Below, piece by piece: positions 1-10,386 of a stretch of 64,000 nt of DNA. Origin of the DNA: Blepharisma japonicum (lineage: Eukaryota; Ciliophora; Heterotrichea; Heterotrichida; Blepharismidae); the NCBI GenBank assembly GCA_949751835.1, contig CATKHK010000016.1:1-64000 (forward strand). Direction: 5' to 3'. A program made the position numbers and the translations under genes. The notes under the pieces are model-generated. The model was not told the DNA's origin, did no database searches, and was given only the letters and a program-made list of their open reading frames with translations. Position 1 is the stretch's first letter. Every line of letters starts with the position of its first letter.

Positions 1-490
1 GGTGATTTTGAACTATTTCCAAATTTTCTAATATTTTTAAAAATGAAATATCAGAAAAGTCAAGATTTAGAGACTGTAAATAAATTTTTGTCTTTTCCAA
101 TGGTTGGGTCAAAAAATATTCGATAGGATTATAGCAAATTTTTATAGGAACTTTTGGCGTTTTTGTGACTTTTATTTCTAATTCTCTACAGCTTATCATG
201 ACTTCATTGATTTTTATAGTAAGAAAATTGCCTGGATAATCTTTGTCAATATTTTCGATCCAATGAATTATAATCCTTTTTTGCAAATCTAATAATGCAC
301 TTTTTACGTTGTGAAGTCAATTTAATATTTCGTTTGTAGATTCTACATTAATTTCATGATAAAGTTTTTTGCCCTGGTGACTTTTTGGGTCCATTGAAGA
401 GTGTTCTTTATAATGCCGCTTGCATCACACTTTATCGCAGCACTCTATATTTGAATCAAAAACGCATTTTGTGATATTGCATATTGTCAT
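1..490 (-). CDS. Cys/His-rich (B-box-like) protein, 5' part only
   Basis: Reading leftward from an ATG at 490, an uninterrupted frame (TGA read as Trp twice) runs off the left edge, giving 163 residues of a longer protein. An in-frame TAA lies just upstream of the ATG. The first 30 residues carry C4, C9, C17, C18, C23, H26 and H30, a spacing like the small zinc-binding B-box fingers that often precede coiled coils. The remainder is lysine/isoleucine-rich and helical-looking without a family signature I recognise. The zinc-binding role is inferred from cysteine spacing only. Because the C-terminus is missing, the overall family cannot be named. Confidence 0.7.
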
Positions 491-1057
491 AGTTAAAAAA
501 TATTATCTTCTACTAAAAAGCTTACTAATTTCATTATGTTAACAAAAAATATGAGCAACCCTAAATGGATTTATAGCAGCTCTGCAGATTGCTTAAGGAA
601 AGAAACTAATAAATAAATTATATTGAAAGATAATGATCATCGAATGCCAATCGATACGAAACAGTGGGCTATAAAAATCCTTGCTAAAGATACTGAAACA
701 TTTATATTAAACTCGATTTTTATTTTAATAAAATAGACATGACATAATTTAAACTAAATGATTAAATATTCCAAAAAGAGAAATATTTATAATAAATAAT
801 TTATTATGATTTTATGCAGAGATTTATAAGCAATGTGGAATAGAGTAATCCTGGCATCTTTCCTTCTAAGTAAAAATTTTTATAATCTGAACCAAACTAG
901 GTTTGTAAAATTAATTTCATCATAGTTTTAAAATGAATAAATTAATAAAATAAAAATTTAGATCTGAAATTTCTATCTTTAAAGCAAAATAAGCTTAAAA
1001 TGTTTAATAAAAATTCTAATTTTAATATATGACTTTTATGAGTGATCATAAATAAAT

Positions 1058-1325
1058 ATGGGATCAAAGTTTATCCTTCTTGTGTTCCTGGTAAGGCAGT
1101 CCTTATGAGGGTCAAAAGAAGGAGATATAAAATGTAGCAAATCTCCCTATAGAGACTGTTCTCTTTAGTCAAAGTCCGCAACACACATCCTTTTCAATGA
1201 CAAATTAATTTAATTTCCAAGCCCTAAAATTTTAATCATTTGGGTAGAGCTTAAACTGATGAATCATAAGTGCTGAAACTCTTATGATAATCACTTTTCG
1301 TGGATTTTTGGGTTTATATTTGTAA
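1058..1325. ncRNA. Possible structured non-coding RNA locus (hairpin-rich island)
   Basis: This stretch lies in a 1.1 kb gene-free interval and has no usable long frame, but is visibly richer in G+C than its flanks and full of inverted repeats. They are: 1070-1081 against 1116-1131 (long imperfect stem) enclosing a perfect 5-bp stem 1092-1096/1101-1105 with a 4-nt loop; 1121-1126/1141-1146; 1151-1155/1160-1164; and a perfect 8-bp stem 1263-1270/1281-1288 with a 10-nt loop. I could not match it to U1-U6, SRP, 5S, RNase P/MRP, U3 or telomerase RNA. The strand is undetermined because hairpins look alike on both. Internal TTTT runs argue against one long Pol III transcript. The alternative is a decayed repeat. 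Confidence 0.3.
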
Positions 1326-1655
1326 ATTAAAGTTCTATTTATAATCAATTCTCAACAATAATAAATAAAACAATTTTAACAAATATCAAACCTCACTAAA
1401 TCTTAGGAAGGTGCTTCTTATATAAATTTACACTATTTTAAGCTTCACCTTCATTTTATCTAAGTTTTTTTATATAAATTGCATGAATTCAAGCTTTTAT
1501 TTCTTATTTAACACAATCTAATTATATATTTAATTAATTGATTTCAAACATTTGAAGAATTTCATAAGAAAAATGCTTGACTTCTTCGTAAAAAGAATAT
1601 GAAATAAACAAAAATCACAAAAAATAGCTTTCTCACGTTTATTGTAGCAAATATA

Positions 1656-3536
1656 ATGGAAGGCTTTTTGATGAAATGGACTAATTATGTTTATGGGTGA
1701 AAAAGAAGATACTTCTCTGTCAAAAATGGGCTTATCAGCTATTCTAAGAACAAAGATACCAAAAAGAAAGGAGAAATGAGACTATTAAGTTCACATGTTG
1801 TTAAGCACCCAACTGATTCCAAAAGATTTTCCATAGAAGGGGACACGATTTCTTATTACCTTAAAGCTTCTTCTGCAAAAGAAGCTATTCAATGAATCCA
1901 AGCTTTAAAACAAGCTCAACGGGATGCCCATGTTCATTTATCTTTGCCGCCTTCTCTGCCAAATTTATCTCCAAGAAGCCCAATTCTCCCAGACAATTCT
2001 GCTTTTACGCAATCCTTGGCTTTAAAATTAAGTGAAATATGAGGGATCCATGCACAAATGCAAGAAGCAGTAGATATGATCCCTCCATTGGTCATACAAA
2101 GCATCCCAGGGTTAGATTCAGTGTTATCCTTATCAAGTAAAATCAAAAAAGTAGCCTCGGAAGCTCTTGCTATGATTGATGAAGAAGAACATAAGCCAAG
2201 GCTTAGTATAAATAATACAATTATTGATGAAGAAAAATTCTTTCCAAGGCAGAGTTTGGACATGAATTATTCTGAGCCTATTTTTGAGCTAGAAAAGCCT
2301 GTTAATTTACAAAAAGAAATATATGAGGAAGAATGCAAAGAGATTGAAGAAGTCGAATTTGAGGACGCCAAAAGTCATTATTCTGATGATTCTGAAAAAA
2401 ATACAAATTTAAAAATAATTCCTCATAGAAAATCATTGCCAGTTCTCAGAAATCCAAACCAAAGGATGAACATTTGGAAAGTTGTAAAAGATTCAATCGG
2501 CAAAGAATTTTACAAAATTACTGTGCCTGTTTATTTTAATGAGCCTTTAAGCTTCATCCAAAGAGTCACTGAAGATATGACTTATTCAGAAATTATAGAA
2601 AGGGCTTGTGCAGAAAAAGATCCTCAGTTGCGCTTAGCACTTGTAGCATGTTTCGCTATAAGTCAATTTTCTATGTGTATTAATCGCACAATGAAACCAT
2701 TTAATCCTTTACTAGGGGAAACTTTTGAGCTCGAGACCAAAGGTTTTCGCTGTCTTTCTGAACAAGTAAGCCATCATCCACCTATTGCAGCAATGCACAC
2801 TGAGCATCCTAAATATATATATTGAGGAAACACTGAAGTAAAAACCCGTTTTAAAGGGACTTATATCCAGGCAAACCTCGTAGGTGCTTTTCATTTAATT
2901 TTAAAAGAATTCAATGACCATTTTATTTTCCACAAGCCAAACACAAATATTTATAATTTCATTATGGGAAAAATTTATATTGATTTATCAGGGACCATAG
3001 AAATGTCAAATTTTTCTACTGGGGATAGGGCGACTGTGATTTATAAAAAACGCGGAATGTTTGAAAAAGTCAATTATGAAATTGAAGGAGGGGTTTATGA
3101 TAATTATGGAGTTGAAAAATATTCTTTGCAAGGAAAATGAAATGAGGAGATAAATATTAAAGAAAATTCGACAGGAAAAATCATAAAGGGATTTGAAATC
3201 GCCCCATATCCAGAAAATTATGAAATGAGCTATTATTTTTCTGATTTTGCTTTACAGTTAAATATGCTGCCTGAGCATTTTAATAATTTGCCACCGACGG
3301 ATGTAAGAAGACGGCCTGATCAAAGAGCTTTGGAAAATGGAAATTTAAAATTAGCGGCGAGTGAAAAGTGGAGGTTAGAAGAAAAGCAAAGAGATGCAAG
3401 AAAAAGAAGAGAAGAAAGAGGCATTGAGTATAAACCGAGGTGGTTTGTGTATCAAGATGATGAATGAGTTTACAAAGGTGGGTACTGGGAAACTAAAGAG
3501 ATAGGAGATTTTTCAGATTTGCCTGATATATTTTAA
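1656..3536 (+). CDS. Oxysterol-binding protein-related lipid transfer protein with N-terminal PH domain
   Basis: A 626-residue frame from the first ATG after an AT-rich leader to TAA. Residues 1-95 form a PH domain (GWKRRYFSV, whose Trp is a TGA codon, and a C-terminal IQWIQAL helix). After a variable linker an ORD lipid-binding domain begins near residue 255; the family signature EQVSHHPP is at 369-376, where the two His bind phosphoinositide phosphate in known ORPs. Several TGA codons sit at Trp positions, for example 2823-2825. ORPs exchange sterol or phosphatidylserine for PI4P between membranes at contact sites. No FFAT motif is obvious. Length and order (PH then ORD) fit a medium-size ORP. 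The ORP family call is firm; the exact lipid cargo is not predictable. Confidence 0.95.
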
Positions 3537-3585
3537 TTAATATTTGATATAATAATTATTTGGTAGAATTAATAAGCAAAAATTG

Positions 3586-3606
3586 AGCATTTTTATTAAA
3601 AATGCT
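3586..3606. repeat. Perfect 9-bp inverted repeat downstream of the OSBP-type gene
   Basis: AGCATTTTT and AAAAATGCT flank a 3-nt ATT loop, 50 bp after the stop codon of the preceding gene. It could form a stable 3'-UTR hairpin, or be chance in AT-rich DNA. The rest of the interval 3537-3929 shows no coding frame or recognised element. Confidence 0.4.
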
Positions 3607-3929
3607 TATTATTACAACTTAATACTTAAGCACTTTATATAGGATGACTATTCGAAACTTGATGATTTTTAAACTCTTTTATTTTATTTTAGTGATGTAA
3701 TGCTTTTATTTTCCAGAATTAGGGTTAGCTATAAATGGCTCTTCTTTATTAAACAGTTTTATACAAATTGCTTTATTGTTTAATAATTTTTTAAGATTTA
3801 TGCATAGATTGCATTTATATCCCATCGGTCTAAAAATTTAATTCTTTGCTTCCTTAGTTGCCGTAATATATTCATCAATAAATTCCGAGGTGAAAATTGC
3901 ATGATTATTATAAAATATTAAAAAAACCA

Positions 3930-4304
3930 ATGGAATTCAAATTCCTATCCATAAGAGAAGCAAGTGACAAATCCGATAAGCATTTCATATACGAATTTCA
4001 GGTTAAGTATAAGGATTGGCAAGTTGTCCTTGAAAAACGCTATTCAGAGTTCTTAGAACTCCATAGGGTGATGAAATTAATTAGAATTTCTATCAACCAA
4101 CCACTTCCTCGCTTCCCTGGCCAAATGCTGTTTAAGACTTTGTTTCGAAAAGTTACTTCTGAGGACATTGAAGAAAGGAAAGCTGGGTTGGAAAATTATA
4201 TGAACGAATTGAGTAAAGGAATATGTGCAAAAAACAGCAAATATTTCCCAGATTTTATTTCACTTCCTGCCAGACTCCGTGATGAGTATATGCAAGATAT
4301 TTAA
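3930..4304 (+). CDS. Small PX-domain protein
   Basis: A 124-residue protein that is essentially one PX (phox homology) phosphoinositide-binding domain. It has the basic-aromatic core LEKRYSEFLELH, the proline-rich loop (LPRFPGQ, residues about 63-69) and the closing helix RKAGLENYMNEL. PX domains bind PI3P on endosomes or other phosphoinositides and occur in sorting nexins and trafficking factors. No further domain is present, so it is shorter than a typical sorting nexin. The ATG at 3930 is chosen because the frame upstream reaches a TAA at 3879 without another ATG. An upstream exon joined by a tiny intron cannot be excluded, but I found no suitable GT-AG pair. Confidence 0.85.
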   Translation: MEFKFLSIREASDKSDKHFIYEFQVKYKDWQVVLEKRYSEFLELHRVMKLIRISINQPLPRFPGQMLFKTLFRKVTSEDIEERKAGLENYMNELSKGICAKNSKYFPDFISLPARLRDEYMQDI

Positions 4305-4817
4305 TGAATTATTCAGATATTTCTTTAATTCTGTTTATTACTGCATATCCTGTTTCTTATAATTTCATATTTATTTAATTTCTCCTAAATCTAGGTGTTT
4401 TGTCATATATTTAAATAATTAGTATAAAAGTAAGAATAAGCCCATAGGACGTCATGCTTAAATTCAATGATAAAAAAATAATAATACTAATTTTGCATAA
4501 TAATCCAGATTTATGTTAATTTTTGAAATATCGTAGAAAAATAATAAAAGCTAAAGAGCTTTGATTTAATATTAAAGCACTTCTTAATGGAAATTAATAT
4601 AATTTTCAAATTTCCTTATTATTTATTCATATAAGTTCATAGCATAAGTTTTTATAAATGGTTGCATAGAGAATAAATGATATCTAATCATTTTGAGCAT
4701 TCTTTAATGATACACAACTCTATAAATCTTACAAAATTCTTCAATATTTTATTTGCCTCAGCAACTATATGATATTAAATTTAAATGCATTAATAGGTAT
4801 AATACCTATAGGTATTA
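4305..4817. other. Intergenic spacer with overlapping palindromes
   Basis: No coding frame is supported here. At its right end, immediately downstream of the stop of the minus-strand gene, two palindromes overlap: 4793-4809 (ATAGGTAT, A, ATACCTAT) and the perfect 16-nt AATACCTATAGGTATT at 4801-4816. The shared middle arm can pair with either neighbour. The remainder is AT-rich without recognisable signals. Confidence 0.5.
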
Positions 4818-7253
4818 CTATAAATCAGCATCAATTGATGAAGTTTTGATCGGATAAGGGACTCCTCTTGACCTTGCCCTTAATTGCAAAACTCTTTTTA
4901 AATGAATGCACTCTTCACTACATCTTTTATCATCATGCCCATCTAAACATTTAAGCATCTCTTTCTTAATATTAGACGATAAAAATTCAAAATCCGGGTC
5001 ACCTTTAAATATGCTGATAAGCATCCCAATCCCTCTTAACTTTTTAGCTTTTGCTGGGTCTAAGTTTCCTTGATATTCTATATTGAAATTATCTAGAATG
5101 GTAGATTTATGGATATTAACTTTGGGATTCCCAACAAACATGGAATCTCCTTCAGCTCTTGTATAAGGCCTCTTCTTGGGCCGTGAAATAGAACGACTTT
5201 TTGAACGGCTTCTTGGGGTGTATAAAGATGTAAATTCACAGGTATATTGAGTCCATTTTGAGTTGTGTATTAATTTTTGTTGTTTTTTATGCAAAGCATC
5301 ATTTTTTAATTGCTCTTTTAGCTTTAAATATAATTGAAGCTGATTTTCATTTAAAGAAGAAATAAATAGATCTTCAGGACTTTCTATGAGTCGGCTATTA
5401 GTATTTTCAAAAGTACTTGGAGTATTTTGATAGATTTCTGCACTTTCTTCTCTTATAATTCTTTTTGATGATAATTTGCTAGTATTTAAATTATTTTCGT
5501 GGTGAGGTGTAGCTAATTTGTTAGAATCAGCATTTAAATTCCCTTCTTTTGAAGTTGGTGTCGAAAATATTTTTGATGGCTTTTTTATTATTCTTTTTTC
5601 ATCAGAATGTCTACCTGAGTCATTTGTGTTTTGGCGAGAAGTTAATTTCTCAGGCTGGGTATGGGCGAATTTTTTGGTTCTTCTTTGTATACGAGGAGAT
5701 TTTACTATTTGTCCAAGTTTTTCAGTAGAATTTTTGTTTTCTTCACTGCTGATACTTTCTTCTTGAGATAATTCAGAAGATTCAGGTGAAGAGATTTTTT
5801 TATTTTTTTTAATGGATTTTACTTCTCTTTGTGGGTCTATTTTTTCTACCTCATCGTCATCTGATAAGTGGATACTTGCTTCTGAATCACTTTTCTTTAT
5901 ATCGTATTTCTCGATAATTTGATCTATATTTACATTAAAATCAAATGGCACCCCAGTCGTTTTTTCTCATGCTTCCATAATTTGATGCAATTTTTCTTGA
6001 GAAACTCTCCAATGAATTTTAATTTGATAAATATCGTTAAGCAGGTGATTAAGTCTTGTCCTTTTTCCAGTCAAAATTACATTAAGATCTTCTATTTTTT
6101 TCTTGATGATAATTTTTTTCTTTCTTTTTCTATTTAAATTTTCTGAGAGGGCCGTAATTTTTTGCCTTAATAATTTTATTGCATCTTCTAAATATTTTTT
6201 TTTCTCTTCATAGGTGAAACTTTCTTTTTCTAAATCATTATAACGTTTAGCGATGTCTTGACATATTAAATTATTCCTATGAAATTCTTCTTCAAGTTTA
6301 GCTTTATCATGAACAACTCTATCATATCTTTGTCGAAGATGCCCAATTTGAATTTCTAAATCTTTATATTTATCATCTGGAATAAGTGCTTGAGGTATCT
6401 GCTCAATAAGTTCAGTTTGGCACTCGATATCAAATGATTTTTTTGCTGAGAGTTGCGAAAGCCGATTTTTTATTCCGCATTGGAACTGCTTGACATTAGC
6501 TTCTAAATCTCTTATAATATTTAGGCTTTCAAATTCAACAGTTTCAGGTTCAAATGACAATTCAGGTATTTCTGTGTTAATTTTTATAAGAGAGTCATAT
6601 AAATCGCATAGTCTTAAGCTTATTTTGGAAAATTTAATTTTTCCAAGCTTAATTCTTAACTTTTTCAAAGTTTCCAATTCTTCCTCAGTCATCGCAATAG
6701 TATCATCTATTATTACTTCTTGAACGGTCTGTGTCGATATTTCTTTTACTCTAATCTTTTTTCTTGTCTCAGTTATGGTTGGTTTCATATGCGTGTTTTC
6801 TGGGCTAATTAATTTTTTAAATGTTTTTTCAATTCCTAATAAGCCTCTAAATAGACTAGCACTTAATCTCTGGTCTTTTTTCTTTGTTAAATACCCAATA
6901 TTCTCCAAATAACGAAAATAAGCATTAAATTCTTTAGCTGTATTTTCATAATCATATTTATCAGAGAAATTATAAGTTTTCATATCTATTTCTTCTTTAT
7001 CTAGTTCTGCTTCAATTTGTTTGTATTCTTTCAGGTACATTAAATCATAATTTTGCCGACTTGTTGGGGTATGTGAAGTATTTGAATAAGTCATATCAAA
7101 TGAATTTGAAAATTCTGACAAATCTCGTGAATGAATTTTTGATTTTGTAAATGAATCAGCTGTATATAAAGATGTTTCACGCCTCGTTACAAGACGAGAA
7201 TTTATCTTGGGTGAAAATCCTTGACATTTTGAGCTTTGTGGAGATGGCCACAT
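4818..7253 (-). CDS. Long coiled-coil protein of unknown function
   Basis: Read with TGA as Trp, two apparent frames fuse into one 811-residue protein; the joining Trp codon is at 5967-5969 (local sequence MEAWEKTTG). Residues 1-100 are Ser/Thr-rich and probably disordered. Residues about 110-430 are strongly charged with heptad-like coiled-coil stretches. Residues about 440-690 are a low-complexity Ser/Lys/Glu linker with an SRSRSKSRSISR run. The C-terminal 110 residues look folded and contain a CxxxxxxxxCSEEC cluster (CLDGHDDKRCSEECIH). The layout suits a cytoskeletal or basal-body structural protein, but I recognise no family. The start is the first ATG; TAA ends the frame. Confidence 0.8.
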
Positions 7254-7926
7254 TTGTTAAATTTAACAAAATTAATTATTTTAAAAAATTAGGTAGCGTC
7301 ATCAATATAATTAACTTGGTGAATCACTTAAAAGCACTTGAATAATTAGAAAAAATTATTTGCAGCATAATAATTAAATTTATGTAAAATTTTGTATATC
7401 TAAATGCTCTAATAACAGTTGATAAATAAGAAATTGTTTGATAAATAAAATATTAAAATATGGCAGAAAAATGAATTAATTACAACTATTTTAATTGAAT
7501 TTTAAATATCAAATAAATAAAATATAATAAAATATTTAGAATATTTGCTCCTAAATATATCAATGGGTCAGTTAATTTCGCATTTATTCAAAAGCAATTA
7601 AGAATATTAATCTTTCTTTATAGTAAGCAAATATAAATTATGAAAAAATTAGTTTTTAAGAATAGGATTATCTTGCTTTATAATTTCACAAATCACTGAT
7701 ATTAATCAAACATATAAATATCATATGATTTATTGCATAAATTATAAAGAATTAATCCCAAAAATAATAACAAATAAATAGTATTCTCACAAAAAATTAT
7801 AGTTAGTTATTAAATGACTAATAAAAGCCAATTAGAAGCAGCAAAATGCACAGACAAAATTTATAAATCTCTAAATATGGGCTTCATTTAAATTAATTTC
7901 AATTCCATATTAAAATTATATCTAAG
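7254..7926. other. AT-rich intergenic spacer
   Basis: This lies between two divergently transcribed genes and presumably holds both promoters. I see no open frame, RNA or repeat worth naming. Upstream of 7927 the sequence is mostly A/T homopolymer-like, as before most genes here. Confidence 0.5.
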
Positions 7927-8799
7927 ATGGTACTCATCTATTCCGAGGTTATCATGTAATTTTTACTTAGTTACATAATTTATGCGAGAGAAGGGTACTT
8001 ATCATTTAAAGCTCTCAAAACTACAGGTGAAGACCTTCTCCATATCCGTAAAAAAGTCCTTCTGGAATGGGTTGCTTGTACTTGCTTACTTTACTATAAA
8101 GACCTTTTAGATTATTTCTTTGAAAGTTGAATTCCTTGGTTTTATTTATGAAAAAGCATTCTAATCTCAATTCTGCTAATAGAAAAATCGGTTGCGATCA
8201 AAATTTTATTCAAATTTCAAAATCATATCGATCGTATTGAAACTATCATTGATAAAACTCAATATGCTTTATATTCCTGCTTGAATTTTCTATTTTACCC
8301 AATTCTTATATCATTGTTAAGTAGTTTCAAATTTATAATCCAAGCTGCAACAGACGACCAAAAGAAAGAAATAGACAGTATAGTTGATAGCTATCTTTTA
8401 CTAATCAGGAGAGCTAAAACTAAGCAGTTAGCTATGATAGACAGTTCCAAAAAGCCAAAATTGAGACCTCCAAGTCCAGATCCTCCTTCTCAATCCCAAA
8501 GATGTAAATCTCCTATCAAAACAGCCTGGAAAACCAAAATCCAAATGCAACTGAAAAAAGGCAGCAACAGATTTTTCGCATTTAACATTTGGTTTGATCT
8601 TAAGAAAAAGCATATAATCTGGAGAGCTGAAGGGGACGACAAAACTTTAAGTGACGAGATTGTATCTTGCAAGATAAAAGATTATGAAAATCTTTTGTTA
8701 GAAGTGGTACTAACAAATTCTACCAAACTCTTTAAATTCTACGATATCAAAAGTCTGAATACTTGGGAAGGGTTTTTACAAAGACAATGCTCAATATAA
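7927..8799 (+). CDS. Membrane-associated protein of unknown function, one 15-nt intron
   Basis: From the ATG at 7927 the frame meets a TAA at 7957 that disappears when a 15-nt intron at 7956-7970 (GTAATTTTTACTTAG, A at position 10) is removed. The spliced product is 285 residues and remains open through three TGA Trp codons. Residues about 45-135 are very hydrophobic and aromatic (WIPWFYLWKSILISILLI, then FLFYPILISLLSSFKFII), suggesting two to four membrane segments. A basic, proline-rich linker follows, then a 90-residue C-terminal domain with beta-strand-like pattern (FFAFNIWFDLKKKHIIW...). I cannot assign a family. The C-terminal part might be a PH-like fold, but that is a guess. Confidence 0.75.
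7956..7970 (+). other. 15-nt spliceosomal intron
   Basis: GTAATTTTTACTTAG begins GTA and ends TAG, with A at position 10. Its removal joins an AT|T isoleucine codon and restores a 285-codon frame. Confidence 0.85.
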
Positions 8800-8876
8800 G
8801 ATTAATCCTCTTAATATATTAAATTTACGAATAAAATGTGGGGAATCTCCATAACGCGATAGAAAAGATAAAAACA

Positions 8877-9803
8877 ATGGAAATATTCTTTTATCTATCT
8901 ATCATTGTGGTTGGATTGATTCTTTATTATTTCAACGATGAGCCAGTTAAAGGAATAAAAGTAGCTGATATCATTTATTACCCAATACGACACTGTGCCG
9001 GCATACATCTGTTTGAAGCTGAGTTTGTTGAAAATGGCTTGAAAAGAGATGGGGAATGAGCAATAATTTCCCCAAAAAAGACAATAATTGATCAACTAGA
9101 TGATCCCCGACTTATAAAACTCCAGCCAAGATTCGAATTTGACTTAGATGGCGAACCTACAAATATTATCTTAACTTATGCAGGATTTCCTGATTTAAAA
9201 GTAAATTTTCATTACAATCACAGCAAAGAATTTGAATTTGAAGGGTTTAATATCAAAGGAAAAGGAATAGAAGCTGGAGAGGATGCTAATAGGTGACTGG
9301 GGATGGTTTTTGAAAGAGATTACAGGTTAATGAAAATCTGTGAAAAATGGAAAACTGGGAACGATGAGAATAACTCTGAAGAAAATTTTGATAAGCACGC
9401 TTTATATTTAGCAGAAGATAACGCATTAATTGTAGGCGAAGGAAGCTTTAAAGCAATTTTAAATGAAATCCCTGGGTTTAGAGAAGACGATGTGAGTCTT
9501 ATGGGATTCAGACCTAATATTATTGTAAAAAATGTATTGGAGTTTGAAGAAGACTTGTGAATTGAGTTTAAAATAGGAGAAATCAAGCTTAGAACACTGA
9601 AAATGTGTGAGGTTGGAAAAGCTTGCATTATTAATCCACGGACACTTGATTTCAATAAGCACAATGATCCTTTAAATACATTAAGAAGAATTCATAGTAT
9701 GAGGCTGCGAGCTTATTTTGGTATTTTAGCACAAGAACTTAATAACGGAAAAATTCATGTAAAAGATACAGTAAAAGTTGTATCACAAAAAAGTTATGAT
9801 TAA
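8877..9803 (+). CDS. mARC-like MOSC-domain molybdenum-cofactor protein
   Basis: A 308-residue protein. Residues 1-20 (MEIFFYLSIIVVGLILYYF) are a signal-anchor helix, as in the mitochondrial amidoxime-reducing component. The MOSC N-terminal beta-barrel follows (YYPIRHCAGI, VENGLKRDGEW). The MOSC core near the C-terminus has FRPNIIV, EDLWIEFKIG, a Cys pair MCEVGKAC where the family has its Mo-coordinating cysteine, and the DPLNTLRRI...FGI end. mARC enzymes reduce N-hydroxylated substrates using cytochrome b5. The Cys spacing differs from the usual CSRC-like form by an insertion. The ATG at 8877 is preferred; the upstream ATG at 8836 runs into a TAG within nine codons. Mitochondrial outer-membrane location is inferred from the anchor. 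Confidence 0.85.
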
Positions 9804-9973
9804 CAGTAAAAATTTTAATAAAGTATTGCTTTATTTGATTTATATTTCACACGATTTTTGAATAATTCCGCTTTAAAGGCTAAGCCATTTATTTATTTAT
9901 TGAATTTATGGAATTAAATTTAAATTAATTTTTTAAAATTACTATCAAATCTAACTAATAAAATGGCGAAATC

Positions 9974-10222
9974 ACTAATGTCTTGTCTCCAGTAAATTGA
10001 GGCTAAAATCGAGAAAGAAGAGGTTAGAGTTCATCCCTCTCTTGGGAACTATATTAGAAAAGAAAGCCATCAATGTTTTTAAATTGAATACTTCAAAGTC
10101 TCTATATGATATTAGGATCGAGACAAGAGCAAGAGAAGAGCTGTTATTTAATCCAAAAAATCTGAATGGCTCGAATGTAGATGAGAGAGCCTAGCCAATG
10201 GCCTGGAGACAACTAATATCTT
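9974..10222. mobile_element. Short MITE- or IES-like segment: inverted repeats inside direct repeats
   Basis: The 8-10 bp inverted repeat TTGTCTCCAG (9983-9992) and CTGGAGACAA (10203-10212) bounds about 220 bp. Immediately outside lie near-identical 11-nt direct repeats, ACTAATGTCTT (9974-9984) and ACTAATATCTT (10212-10222). Terminal inverted repeats plus a target-site-like duplication suggest a small non-autonomous transposon, or a retained internal eliminated sequence. Inside is a 65-codon open frame (9997-10194, lysine/arginine-rich, no family recognised) without a clear ATG. The wider interval 9804-10386 has no other supported feature. Confidence 0.35.
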
Positions 10223-10386
10223 TTCTTACATTTTACAAGATCTTCAATATGATCAATCCTTAGATAAAAAAATGACCCAAAAATTCCTCAATAAAAGCAT
10301 CATAAATATCTTCCAAATATCTTTCCTTACCTAATGAAACTGATTTTACTATTCATAATAAGTGGTAATAATTTTTATTATTTCTA

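Noticed and set aside
1222-1234. CCCTAA as a possible telomerase RNA template within the hairpin island
   Set aside because: Only one CCCTAA followed by AAATT; a template should cover more than one telomeric repeat.
2823-2825. TGA codons splitting many proteins into pieces, which might look like frameshifts or pseudogenes
   Set aside because: Across the window the pieces stay in one frame, each TGA falls at a plausible or conserved Trp, and families are full length when TGA is read as Trp.
9980-9992. A 13-nt GT...AG tract that would join ATG 9963 to the 65-codon frame at 9997-10194
   Set aside because: It starts GTC, lacks the A10 branch site, is shorter than any supported intron here, and coincides with the inverted repeat.
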